NCBI RefSeq assembly: GCF_014635305.1
Contig: NZ_BMCS01000002.1
Location: 434,001 to 498,000, forward strand
Reading direction: 5' to 3'
From: Williamsia phyllosphaerae
Lineage (GTDB): Bacteria > Actinomycetota > Actinomycetes > Mycobacteriales > Mycobacteriaceae
DNA length: 64,000 nucleotides
The position numbers and the translations under genes were made by a program. Below are positions 42,711 through 50,549 of this stretch, one piece after another. The notes beneath the pieces are model-generated. The model made no database searches and was not told the DNA's origin. It saw only the letters and a program-made list of their open reading frames with translations. Numbering within the stretch: position 1 is the stretch's first letter; every line of letters begins with the position of its first letter.

Positions 42711-42777
42711 GAAATCGTCCGTCCACAGACTCACCTCGGGCACTGTGCCGGAGGCGGCGCTGCAGTCGGACGATTTC
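42711..42777. repeat. 67-bp nested palindrome C, single copy
   Basis: GAAATCGTCCG (42711-42721) and CGGACGATTTC (42767-42777) are perfect 11-bp inverted arms. Between them lies a GGCAC-T-GTGCC palindrome (42739-42749), with exactly 17-base spacers on each side. It starts 8 bases after the AEC stop. Size and symmetry resemble the palindromes flanking the two nuclease-like genes, although the sequence differs. It could be an mRNA terminator of the AEC gene. Confidence 0.75.
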
Positions 42778-42845
42778 CGTCGGACCCGAGCGGTTCATGA
42801 CATTTGTCGTGTCGCCGGCGGCGGAAATTCGTTACCGTCGGTCAC

Positions 42846-43496
42846 ATGACCGATTCGCTGTCCCCCACGCCCGACAACGGGCGTGCCCGGTTGCGCGCCT
42901 CCGACGCCGATCGGTCGCTGGTGCACGACATCCTCGCCGCCGCGATGACCCAGGGACACCTCTCCCCCACCGAGTACGAGACCAGGGCGTCGAGTGCGGT
43001 GGCCGCGTCGACGTTCGGCGAACTCGACGCCCTCACCGACGATCTTCCGGTGTCCGACATCGCCCGCGCGGGTGGTCCGTCGCCGGATGTCATCGATCTC
43101 GACGCGGCCGCCTATTCGATGACTTCGGGGGCGTCGACGTCGCCCGTCACCACCAAGATCGCGGTGATGAGCGGAACCGATCTCGTCGGCAACGTCCCCG
43201 TGGGTTCGGAACTCCAGGTGTTCGCGCTGATGGGAGGCGCGGAAATCGATCTGCGCAGAGTCGAGTTCACGGAACCGACACTGACCGTGCGGGCGTTCGC
43301 GATCATGGGCGGCATCGAGGTGCTGGTCCCGGAGGACGCCACCGTCGAGATCAGTGGTCTGGGCCTCATGGGCGGCTTCTCTCACAAGGCCGCCGGCCGT
43401 GGGCGTCCCGGTGCACCCACCATCAAGGTCGTCGGTCTGGCGCTCATGGGCGGTGTCGAGGTCGAACGCAAGCGGATCTCGTTCACGAAGAAGTGA
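42846..43496 (+). CDS. DUF1707 / LiaF-like cell-wall stress protein
   Basis: The 216-residue protein has an N-terminal DUF1707 domain (about 15-70: LRASDADRSLVHDILAAAMT, GHLSPTEYETRASSAVAA) and a C-terminal cell-wall-active-antibiotic-response region (about 100-215) with repeated FALMGGAEIDLR, FAIMGGIEVLVP, LGLMGGFSHK and LALMGGVEV. The F-A-x-M-G-G repeats form a beta-solenoid-like fold seen in LiaF-type proteins. There is no membrane helix. Such proteins are often involved in envelope-stress signalling. The true start is the ATG at 42846. Confidence 0.85.
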   Translation: MTDSLSPTPDNGRARLRASDADRSLVHDILAAAMTQGHLSPTEYETRASSAVAASTFGELDALTDDLPVSDIARAGGPSPDVIDLDAAAYSMTSGASTSPVTTKIAVMSGTDLVGNVPVGSELQVFALMGGAEIDLRRVEFTEPTLTVRAFAIMGGIEVLVPEDATVEISGLGLMGGFSHKAAGRGRPGAPTIKVVGLALMGGVEVERKRISFTKK

Positions 43497-43506
43497 CGCC
43501 CCGACG

Positions 43507-44322
43507 TCAGGTCAGACGGTCGAGCAGCCCGCGCGCGTCGACCGGCGCGCGGACCTTCGCGTCGTTGTCGAAATAGACGTAGACGTCACCGGTTCGCGCA
43601 CGGGTACCGAAGCGCTTCGCCCAGGTGTCGAGGGCGTCGTCGGTGTAGCCGCTGACGTACAGTTCGGCGTCACCGTGGAGGCGGGCGTAGGTGAAGTCGG
43701 CGGTGACCTCGTCGATGACCGGGAATTTCCCGGCCGAATCGGCATGCACCAGAGCGACACCCGCATCCCGCAGAACGTCGGCGACGTCGGAGTCGACGAA
43801 GCTCGGGTGACGCACCTCCAGAGCGTGTCGCACCGGGCGGTCGGTGTCGGTGGTGGTCAGCGACCGACCGTCGAGACGCGCGTCGTGGTGGGCCGCCATC
43901 CGAGCCGCGTCGGCGGTGGTCGTCGGCAGCTGCGCGAGGAACCGTTGCAGCACATCGCGATCGAACGGCATGGTCGGTGGGAGTTGCCACAGCACGGGAC
44001 CCAACTTGTGTTCCAGCGCGAGGATGCCCGAGGCGAAGAAGTTCGCCAACGGCGTCTCGACGTCGACCAGCTTCTTCATGTGCGTGATGAAACGCGGTCC
44101 CTTGACCGAGAACTCGAAGTCATCCGGGGTCTGGCCGAACCACTTCCGGAACGAGTCCGGCTTCTGCAACGCGTAGAACGACCCGTTGATCTCGACCGAG
44201 TTCAACGTCGACGACAGGTGCTCGAGTTCGCGACGCTGCGGCAGCTTCGGCGGATAGAACGTGCCACGCCACGGCGGGTAGACCCACCCGGACGTGCCGA
44301 CCCGGATCTTCCCGCCGGCCAC
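43507..44322 (-). CDS. DUF72 family protein
   Basis: This 271-residue protein starts (GTG) with IRVGTSGWVYPPWRGTFYP, the DUF72 signature, followed by SVEINGSFYALQKPDSFRKW, FEFSVKGPRFITH, GPVLWQLPPTMPFD and FTYARLHGDAELYVSGYT. DUF72 proteins have a TIM-barrel fold resembling xylose isomerase and UV endonucleases, but no activity is established. The start shares one base with the VWA protein's stop (TAGTG), so it may be co-translated with the MoxR-VWA pair. Confidence 0.88.
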   Translation of the reverse strand: MAGGKIRVGTSGWVYPPWRGTFYPPKLPQRRELEHLSSTLNSVEINGSFYALQKPDSFRKWFGQTPDDFEFSVKGPRFITHMKKLVDVETPLANFFASGILALEHKLGPVLWQLPPTMPFDRDVLQRFLAQLPTTTADAARMAAHHDARLDGRSLTTTDTDRPVRHALEVRHPSFVDSDVADVLRDAGVALVHADSAGKFPVIDEVTADFTYARLHGDAELYVSGYTDDALDTWAKRFGTRARTGDVYVYFDNDAKVRAPVDARGLLDRLT

Positions 44323-46322
44323 TACCGCCGACGACCCCGTCGCGAGCTGAGGTAGTCGCCAACCACCGCCGCACCGAGCCCGTCGAGGTCTGGCGCCACG
44401 ACCCGCCCGCCGATCCGGCGTGCGATCTGGTCGACGAACCGCTCCAGGCTCGGGTCGTCGCCGAGCCGGAAGATGGTGACCTGGGCTCCCATTCGAGCGA
44501 CGTTGTCGAGTTCCCGCACCGTCATCGCCAGCGTGGCCGGGTGCGGCGGGTAGTAAAAGAACGCCTCCCCGTCGGGCTCGAGGTGCGCGGTCGGCTCACC
44601 GTCGGTGACGATGAGGACGACCGGCTGCGCGTTGGGGTGTTTGCGGAGGTGCTTGCCCGCCAGCAGCAGCGCGTGGTGCAGGTTGGTGCCCTGCTCCATG
44701 CGCGGCTCGAGGCCGGTCAACTCGGCGATGTCGATGCTGCGGGCGTGCCGCCCGAAGGCGATAAGCTTGAGCTCGTCGCTGCGGAATCGCGTGCTGATCA
44801 GATGATTCAGCGCGACGGCCGTGCGCTTCATCGGCGTCCAGCGACCCTCCATCTCCATCGAGAAGGAGGTGTCGACGAGCAGGACCACCGCGGCCTGCGT
44901 CCGCGCCTCGGTCTCGGAGACCTCGACGTCGCGGACGTCGATCCGCACGCCGTTGCGCGCGAGATCACCGGTGACGGTGGCCTTGTCGGGGCTCTCGGTG
45001 ATCGTGCGTCGCACCGCGTTGCCGACGGTGGCGGTGACGTCCCACGGCTCGGTGTCGCCGAACTCCCACTCGCGCGTCGATCCGGTGGCCTCACCGGTGG
45101 CGCCGTTGCGGCGGGTCTGTCGGTCGCCGCCGCGCCCGGACAACTGATCGGCGATGTCACGGAAGATGGACTGGCCGAGCTGACGCATCGCCTTGGGCGA
45201 CAGCCGCAGTGCGCCGTCGGAATCGCGATGGAACAGCCCTTGTTCGCTGAGTGCCTTCTCCAGTTCGGCGAGCGTGCGCGCATCGACGGCGGCCTCGTTG
45301 CCGAGCTGCCGGGCCAACGCCTCGAGGTCGATGTCCTCCATCTGAGAGCCGTTGTACTGCTGCGACAGCTGCTCGGACAACGATTCCAACTCGGCGAGGT
45401 CCTGGAGGGCGCCGACGCCCTCACCCATCCCCATGCCCTCTTGACCCTCGAACTGCTGGGACTCACCCCAACCGAGGTCGGGACGGGCCTCCCGCAACTG
45501 GGAGTCCATCTGTCCGAGCTGATTCATCAGGTCCGGGGAACCGAACGCCTGCTGCGAGAGCTGGTCGAGTTCGGCCCGCTGCTCCGGCGAGAGTGAGTTG
45601 TAGAACGCCTGTGCGGCCGCCGCACGCTTGGCCAGCGAGTCGATGAGCTCTTCGGTCGACTGCGGGTTGTCCGGGAAATGCTGGCCGTGCTTGCCCATGA
45701 AGTCGTCGAACTTCTCGGTGGTGTCCTCACCCCGATTGTGCGCGGCGAGAAGCTCGTTGAGGTCGGCGAGCATCTCGGTGATGGCCTGACGGTCCTCGTC
45801 GGTCGCGCCCTCGAGGGCCTGCTTCATGCCCTCGAAACGCTGATCGAGCATCTCGCGGCCGAGCAGGTCCTTGATCTTGTCGTAGTCGGCCTTGGCCTCC
45901 GGGCTGCGGAACTCGTAGTTCGCGAGCTCCTGCACGGCCTGCGCGGTCGACGGGGACAGGTTCTCGATCTGCATCTCGGCGAAACGGGCATCGTCGTCGA
46001 GGTCGCGGGCGAGCTGCTTGCGTTCGGCGAGAACGGCTTTGTCGAGCAACTCCTTCACCTCGGCGAAGGTGCCGTCGAGGTTGCGCTTCTTGAGCAGTTC
46101 CTGACGTTTGCGGTTGATCTCCTCGCGCAGCTTGTCGAGACCGCGCATGTCCTTCGTGCCGCGCCGCAGGTACTCGCGCATGGCGCGCTGCGGCGACACC
46201 CCGGCCATCACGTCGGCGCCGATCTCGTCGAGCGCCTCGCGGAGATCGACCGGAGGCGCCAACGGGTCAGGACCGCCGGTGTACCGGCGATACCGCGAGC
46301 GGTGGAACTTGTTGCGGGCCAT
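44322..46322 (-). CDS. VWA-domain protein, partner of MoxR-like ATPase
   Basis: The 666-residue protein has a long charged helical region (about 30-330, Glu/Gln/Lys-rich), then a von Willebrand A domain (about 475-650). The metal-ion site is visible as VDTSFSM (first Asp near residue 484), with MEQGTNLHHAL (Thr) and IVTDGEPT (Asp). It resembles M. tuberculosis Rv0959. MoxR/VWA pairs act as chelatase-like or chaperone complexes that insert metals or remodel protein assemblies. The MoxR ATPase gene lies 51 bases upstream on the same strand. Confidence 0.88.
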   Translation of the reverse strand: MARNKFHRSRYRRYTGGPDPLAPPVDLREALDEIGADVMAGVSPQRAMREYLRRGTKDMRGLDKLREEINRKRQELLKKRNLDGTFAEVKELLDKAVLAERKQLARDLDDDARFAEMQIENLSPSTAQAVQELANYEFRSPEAKADYDKIKDLLGREMLDQRFEGMKQALEGATDEDRQAITEMLADLNELLAAHNRGEDTTEKFDDFMGKHGQHFPDNPQSTEELIDSLAKRAAAAQAFYNSLSPEQRAELDQLSQQAFGSPDLMNQLGQMDSQLREARPDLGWGESQQFEGQEGMGMGEGVGALQDLAELESLSEQLSQQYNGSQMEDIDLEALARQLGNEAAVDARTLAELEKALSEQGLFHRDSDGALRLSPKAMRQLGQSIFRDIADQLSGRGGDRQTRRNGATGEATGSTREWEFGDTEPWDVTATVGNAVRRTITESPDKATVTGDLARNGVRIDVRDVEVSETEARTQAAVVLLVDTSFSMEMEGRWTPMKRTAVALNHLISTRFRSDELKLIAFGRHARSIDIAELTGLEPRMEQGTNLHHALLLAGKHLRKHPNAQPVVLIVTDGEPTAHLEPDGEAFFYYPPHPATLAMTVRELDNVARMGAQVTIFRLGDDPSLERFVDQIARRIGGRVVAPDLDGLGAAVVGDYLSSRRGRRR

Positions 46323-46373
46323 CAGACCCCCCGTCCGTCGAGATTCACTGCGATCGTTGTGTGCCGAACGCGG

Positions 46374-47780
46374 TCAGCCGTAGATGGTCTGACCGGAGTC
46401 ATCGGCCTCCTTGCCGATGCGGCGGGCCAGGAACAGCCCCTCCAGCGCGAGTTCGAGTGCGCTGGCGCGTTCTCCGTCGTCGGTCGCCTCGAGGCGCTCG
46501 GCGATGGCGTCGACCACCGGTCCGGTGGAATCCGGCGACGGGATCGAGGTCAGCAGTTCCTTGGCGGTGACGCGGTCGCCGGTGACGATCGGCTCGCCGG
46601 ACTCGAGTGCCGTGACCAGCGCGGCCATGTCGATGCCGGCGAGGTGGGCGCGCACGGTGTCGGCGGTGGCCTTGCGCAGCAGGTGCTCGAGGATCTCCAT
46701 CTCACGCCCCTCCTCGCCCGACTCGAACTCGACCTTGCCGCGCAGGACCTCGATGACCGACTCGAGATCGACGACGCGGGCGACGGCCGACTCCTCGCCG
46801 ACGATCGCGGCGCGATGCAGCGCGGCCGCGGCGACGGTCTCGGCACCGGCGATCGCGAACCGGGCGGAGACGCCGGAGCGCTGGTCGATCGACGGGTGAT
46901 CGCGGACGTACCGGGTGAACCGCGCCAGGATCTCGAGGATGAAGGTGGGCACGGTGGCGACCAGGTCGGCCTCCTGCTCGATGACGGCGGTCTCGTCGTC
47001 GAGGTCGAGCGGGTAGTGCGTGCGGATCTCGGCGCCGAAGCGATCCTTGAGCGGGGTGATGATGCGGCCGCGGTTGGTGTAGTCCTCCGGGTTGGCGCTG
47101 GCCATCAGCATCACGTCGAGCGGGAGGCGCAGCGAGTAACCGCGGACCTGGATGTCGCGCTCCTCCATCACGTTGAGCATCGACACCTGGATGCGCTCGG
47201 CGAGGTCGGGGAGCTCGTTGATCGCGACGATGCCACGGTGTGCGCGCGGGATGAGTCCGAAGTGGATGGTCTCCGGGTCGCCGAGGCTGCGGCCCTCGGC
47301 CACCTTCATCGGGTCGACGTCGCCGACGAGGTCGCCGACCGAGGTGTCGGGGGTGGCCAGCTTCTCGGCGTAGCGCTCCGAGCGGTGCTTCCACTCGATC
47401 GGCAGGTCGTCGAGCGAGGCCGCGGCCCGACGGATCGAGGCGGGGGTGATGGGTTCGTAGGGGTGCTCGTTGAGTTCGGCGCCCTCGATGACCGGCGTCC
47501 ACTCGTCGAGCAGGCCGACCAGGGTGCGCAGCAGTCGGGTCTTGCCCTGCCCACGCTCGCCGAGCATGACCACGTCGTGGCCGGCCAGCAGAGCGCGTTC
47601 GAGCTGCGGGATCACCGTCGTCTCGAAGCCGACGATGCCCGGCCAGGGGTTGGTGCCCGACCGCAGAGCGGTGAGCAGGTTGTTGCGGATCTCGTCCTTG
47701 ATGGAGCGCTGAACGTGGCCCGATGCGCGCAGTTCACCAAGGGTGCGGGCTGCGGGATGGGCGGTCTGAGGAGACGTCAC
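46374..47780 (-). CDS. MoxR/magnesium-chelatase-like AAA+ ATPase
   Basis: This AAA+ protein is 468 residues from the GTG at 47780. Walker A is MLGERGQGKTRLLRT (Lys near residue 80), Walker B is GIVAINELPDLAE, and sensor 1 is MLMASANPEDYTNRGRII. The C-terminal lid is acidic. It is the likely counterpart of M. tuberculosis Rv0958, annotated as a magnesium chelatase, and works with the VWA protein encoded next. It is divergent from the nuclease-like cassette B. An ATG twelve codons upstream is an alternative start. Confidence 0.88.
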   Translation of the reverse strand: MTSPQTAHPAARTLGELRASGHVQRSIKDEIRNNLLTALRSGTNPWPGIVGFETTVIPQLERALLAGHDVVMLGERGQGKTRLLRTLVGLLDEWTPVIEGAELNEHPYEPITPASIRRAAASLDDLPIEWKHRSERYAEKLATPDTSVGDLVGDVDPMKVAEGRSLGDPETIHFGLIPRAHRGIVAINELPDLAERIQVSMLNVMEERDIQVRGYSLRLPLDVMLMASANPEDYTNRGRIITPLKDRFGAEIRTHYPLDLDDETAVIEQEADLVATVPTFILEILARFTRYVRDHPSIDQRSGVSARFAIAGAETVAAAALHRAAIVGEESAVARVVDLESVIEVLRGKVEFESGEEGREMEILEHLLRKATADTVRAHLAGIDMAALVTALESGEPIVTGDRVTAKELLTSIPSPDSTGPVVDAIAERLEATDDGERASALELALEGLFLARRIGKEADDSGQTIYG

Positions 47781-47851
47781 GTACTCCACGCTACGAGGGT
47801 TTGCGATGGTGCGCACTCAAAGGTGCTCGAGACCCCCTGCTCGCCCGCCCT

Positions 47852-47918
47852 TTCCCGCGACACGATTCGACTCCCGCGACGGCGATCTCTGTCGCGGGAG
47901 TCGAGTGATGTCGCGCGA
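47852..47918. repeat. Nested palindrome B1, left flank of nuclease cassette B
   Basis: Inner arms TCGACTCCCGCGAC (47867-47880) and GTCGCGGGAGTCGA (47891-47904) are a perfect 14-bp inverted repeat with a 10-base loop. Outer arms TCCCGCGACA (47853-47862) and TGTCGCGCGA (47909-47918) pair with one mismatch, and spacers are 4 bases on both sides. The word CCCGCGAC thus occurs as forward-forward-reverse-reverse. It sits between divergent genes, so it cannot be a simple terminator for both. Confidence 0.9.
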
Positions 47919-47960
47919 GCGTCTACGGATCCGAACTCGCTCCTTCTGCGTCCAACAGAC

Positions 47961-48863
47961 GTGACGACGACGCCCGACGACCCCGACCGTTTGCTCCGCC
48001 GCACCGATGCCCAGGCCGCCGGTGTGACCGACCGCCACCTCATGTCGAGAGTCCGCAGTGGCGAGCTCATCCGGTTGCGTCCCGGCGTCTACGCGGCCGG
48101 CGTGGAACGCACACCCGAGTCGATGCACCGACTCGAGATACTGGCGACGGAGCATCACCTGTTGACGGTCAGTCATCGATCGGCTGCCGTTCTACACGGC
48201 CTGCGGATGCTCAAACCCGATCTGAGCAGGATCGATGTGAGCTCTGGCAGCAGATCAGGTGGTCGGATCCACCCGACGCGGCACATCCACAGCGGTCTGC
48301 TCGATGCGGACGACGTGGTCATCGTCGACGGGGTGGCGGTGACCTCGCTGGAGCGCACCGCAGCCGACGTCGCCTGCATGGCTGACTTCGACCGCGCACT
48401 GGTCGTGTTGGATTCGGCACTGCGGGCGGGTGCCGACCGTGACGCGATCGGCGAGATCCTGGCTCGTCGTCGACGACAGGGCGTCTCGACGGCACGGATT
48501 GCGCTGTCGATGGCCGATCGCAACTCTGAGAGCGTGGGCGAATCGTGGAGTCGGGCGCAGATGATCACCGCCCGGTTGCCTCTACCCAGGCTGCAAGACG
48601 CCCGGGTGATCCGAGGGCGACGCGTGATCCCCGACTTCGACTGGGACCGACAGCTGGTCGGCGAGTTCGACGGCCACATCAAATACGGGCGCCTGCTACG
48701 ACCGGGGCAGACCGTCGTCGACGTCGTGGCCGACGAGAAAGCTCGCGAGGACCTGCTGAGGTGGGACGGCTCGATGGTCCTGCGCTGGGTGTGGTCGGAC
48801 CTCGAGCGACGCCGCGTCGTCGGGATCGTGGCGCCGTGGCTACACCGGCTGGGCTTGATGTGA
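47961..48863 (+). CDS. AbiEi-like/DUF559 nuclease-like protein, cassette B
   Basis: The 300-residue protein, starting GTG, has an AbiEi-like N-terminus (LLRRTDAQAAGVTDRHLMSR, then GELIRLRPGVYAAG), a middle region (VSHRSAAVLHGLRML; VTSLERTAADVA), and a DUF559/Vsr-like end: RNSESVGESWSRAQM, IPDFDWDRQLVGEFDGHIKY, ADEKAREDLLR and MVLRWVWSDLE. It is clearly paralogous to the gene at 34516: SESVGES, DFDW, VGEFDG, KY, LRPG and RW-W align. It is flanked by two near-identical palindromes different from those of cassette A. Nuclease activity is inferred from the family; a transcriptional antitoxin role is the alternative. Confidence 0.8.
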   Translation: MTTTPDDPDRLLRRTDAQAAGVTDRHLMSRVRSGELIRLRPGVYAAGVERTPESMHRLEILATEHHLLTVSHRSAAVLHGLRMLKPDLSRIDVSSGSRSGGRIHPTRHIHSGLLDADDVVIVDGVAVTSLERTAADVACMADFDRALVVLDSALRAGADRDAIGEILARRRRQGVSTARIALSMADRNSESVGESWSRAQMITARLPLPRLQDARVIRGRRVIPDFDWDRQLVGEFDGHIKYGRLLRPGQTVVDVVADEKAREDLLRWDGSMVLRWVWSDLERRRVVGIVAPWLHRLGLM

Positions 48864-48870
48864 CCGCCGC

Positions 48871-48938
48871 TTCCCGCGACATAAATCGACTCCCGCGACG
48901 GGGATCCCTGTCGCGGGAGTCGAGCGGTGTCGCGGGAA
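48871..48938. repeat. Nested palindrome B2, right flank of nuclease cassette B
   Basis: Inner arms TCGACTCCCGCGAC (48886-48899) and GTCGCGGGAGTCGA (48910-48923) are identical to those of B1, again with a 10-base loop. Outer arms TTCCCGCGACA (48871-48881) and TGTCGCGGGAA (48928-48938) are perfect 11-bp reverse complements. Spacers are again 4 bases. It begins 8 bases after the stop of the nuclease-like gene and ends 10 bases before the stop of the convergent TSUP gene. Confidence 0.9.
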
Positions 48939-48947
48939 CTGATCGGG

Positions 48948-49685
48948 TCAGCGGACGGCGAGCCACACGGCGAGGCCCAGGCCGGCGATGCCGATGGCGA
49001 TACGCAGGGGTGTGGGCGGGAGCCGGCGGACGATCGGCGGACCGAACCACCCTCCGGCCAGGCAGCCGATGCCCATCGCGAGCGCCGCGGTCCAGTGCAC
49101 CGGGCCCGTCACCGTGAAGATCAGCGCCGCGACGAGGTTGCTGATGCCCAGCAGCGCAGACTTCAGCAGCGACGCCCGCCAGAGCGGGTTGGCCGTCAAC
49201 ACCAACGACAGCGCCAGGAAGATGACGCCGGCCCCCGCACCGAAGTAGCCGCCGTAGATCGACACCGCGAAGATCCCGGCCTCGAAGCTCCGGGGCATCT
49301 CGCGGTGCCCGGCCAGGCGTCGGAGGAACGGCTGGGCCAGCACCGCGACGGAGGCGAACGCGACCAGGTACGGGACCACCACCTCGAACGACTCGGCCGG
49401 CGAGACCAGCAGGATCGCCGCGCCGACGACCCCGCCGAGCGCGGACAGGATGCCGAGCCGGATGAGGCTGCGCTTGTCGGTGAGCAGCGCCTTCCCCGAC
49501 TGGGCACTGCTGCCGATCCCGACCGGGACCAGCGCGACGGTGTTGGTGACGTTGGCCTGCAGCGGGCTCAGCCCCGCGAACAGCAGCGCGGGATAGCTGA
49601 CGATCGACGCCAGACCGGTCACGTACCCGACCAGTCCCGAGGCGAACCCCGCGACGATGAGCATCACGAAGGTTGCGGCGGTCAC
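48948..49685 (-). CDS. TauE/SafE (TSUP) family permease
   Basis: The 245-residue protein has about eight helices in two repeats. The first repeat holds LIVAGFASGLVGYVTGLASI and SPLQANVTNTVALVPVGIGS; the second holds IYGGYFGAGAGVIFLALSL and SALLGISNLVAALIFTVTG. The G-x-G-A-G loop and the N-x-x-x-A pattern are typical of the TSUP family, which exports sulfite, sulfonates or related anions. The substrate is unknown. The GTG start lies about 43 bases before the end of the mce-associated gene, so it may be co-transcribed from the mce side. Confidence 0.85.
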   Translation of the reverse strand: MTAATFVMLIVAGFASGLVGYVTGLASIVSYPALLFAGLSPLQANVTNTVALVPVGIGSSAQSGKALLTDKRSLIRLGILSALGGVVGAAILLVSPAESFEVVVPYLVAFASVAVLAQPFLRRLAGHREMPRSFEAGIFAVSIYGGYFGAGAGVIFLALSLVLTANPLWRASLLKSALLGISNLVAALIFTVTGPVHWTAALAMGIGCLAGGWFGPPIVRRLPPTPLRIAIGIAGLGLAVWLAVR

Positions 49686-49728
49686 CGCGTCATTGTGCCC
49701 GGCCCCCGGTCGCGACCCGACGGCGCGA

Positions 49729-50484
49729 TCACTTGGTCGCCAGTGGCGCGACCCCTCCGCTGATGTCTGTGATGGCCCAGTTCTTGTTCTTGTCGACCGT
49801 GATCGGGTACAGCGCCGTGGTTTTCACGCCACCGGGCGACTGGACGTTGGTGACCTGAACGTCGACGAAGACCTGCACCACGTACTTGCCGTCGTTCTGC
49901 GACTTGATGTCGCTGCCCACCAGGGTCCCCTTCGACACCCACTGCAGCTGACCCAGCAGTTGGCGCAACACCGGCTCGGTGTCGGTGAACTGCTTGACCA
50001 TGGCGTCGTCGACACCGGTTTTCAGAGCCGCGAACCACGGATCGAAGTTCCGGTGGTCGATCTCGGCCGCCTTCACCGCGTAGTCGCTGGCAACGTCTTT
50101 CGCCCGCTGCGCCTGCGAGTTCTGCGCCTGCAGATCCCGATAGTCGTCGCGATACCCCAGGGCCGAGAACACGGCCACACCGGTCGCCACCGCGAGGACG
50201 ACCACCAGCACCGCCGCGGTGATCAGCAAACCCCGTCGCGACGTCGACCCGGCCTTCTCGGCCGACGCGGGCTGCGGTGCCACGGGTTTCGCGGTCGATG
50301 CGGGCCTCCTGGCCGCGGCTTTCGCGGTCGGCTCAGCCTTCTCCACGGTCTCGGGCTCGTCGGCGGGCTCGAGTTTCGCTACCGGCTCGGGCTTCTCCAC
50401 CGGTTCGGACCTGTCGGCCGGTGTGCTGCGCGGTCGGCCGTCGAGTCCGGAGAACTCGGTGCCCGCGCTGTCCTCATCCGACAT
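49729..50484 (-). CDS. Mce-associated membrane protein (Mas)
   Basis: This 251-residue protein has an acidic Pro/Glu/Lys-rich cytoplasmic arm (about 1-82), one transmembrane helix (about 84-108, GLLITAAVLVVVLAVATGVA), and an extracytoplasmic domain with DYRDLQAQNSQAQRAKDVAS and a C-terminal VFVDVQVTNVQSPGGVKTT. This is the standard arrangement of Mas proteins that follow mceF genes in actinobacteria and stabilise the Mce transporter. It lies 65 bases after mceF. Confidence 0.8.
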   Translation of the reverse strand: MSDEDSAGTEFSGLDGRPRSTPADRSEPVEKPEPVAKLEPADEPETVEKAEPTAKAAARRPASTAKPVAPQPASAEKAGSTSRRGLLITAAVLVVVLAVATGVAVFSALGYRDDYRDLQAQNSQAQRAKDVASDYAVKAAEIDHRNFDPWFAALKTGVDDAMVKQFTDTEPVLRQLLGQLQWVSKGTLVGSDIKSQNDGKYVVQVFVDVQVTNVQSPGGVKTTALYPITVDKNKNWAITDISGGVAPLATK

Positions 50485-50549
50485 CGGTCGTCATCTCCTC
50501 GAACTCATCTCTCGAACACGATCGCACTCCGCCGATCCGCGGAGTGACC

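Noticed and set aside
45678..47960. Upstream 760 codons of the frame that contains nuclease-like gene B
   Set aside because: This part is antisense to the VWA and MoxR genes; the real gene starts after palindrome B1 at the GTG at 47961.
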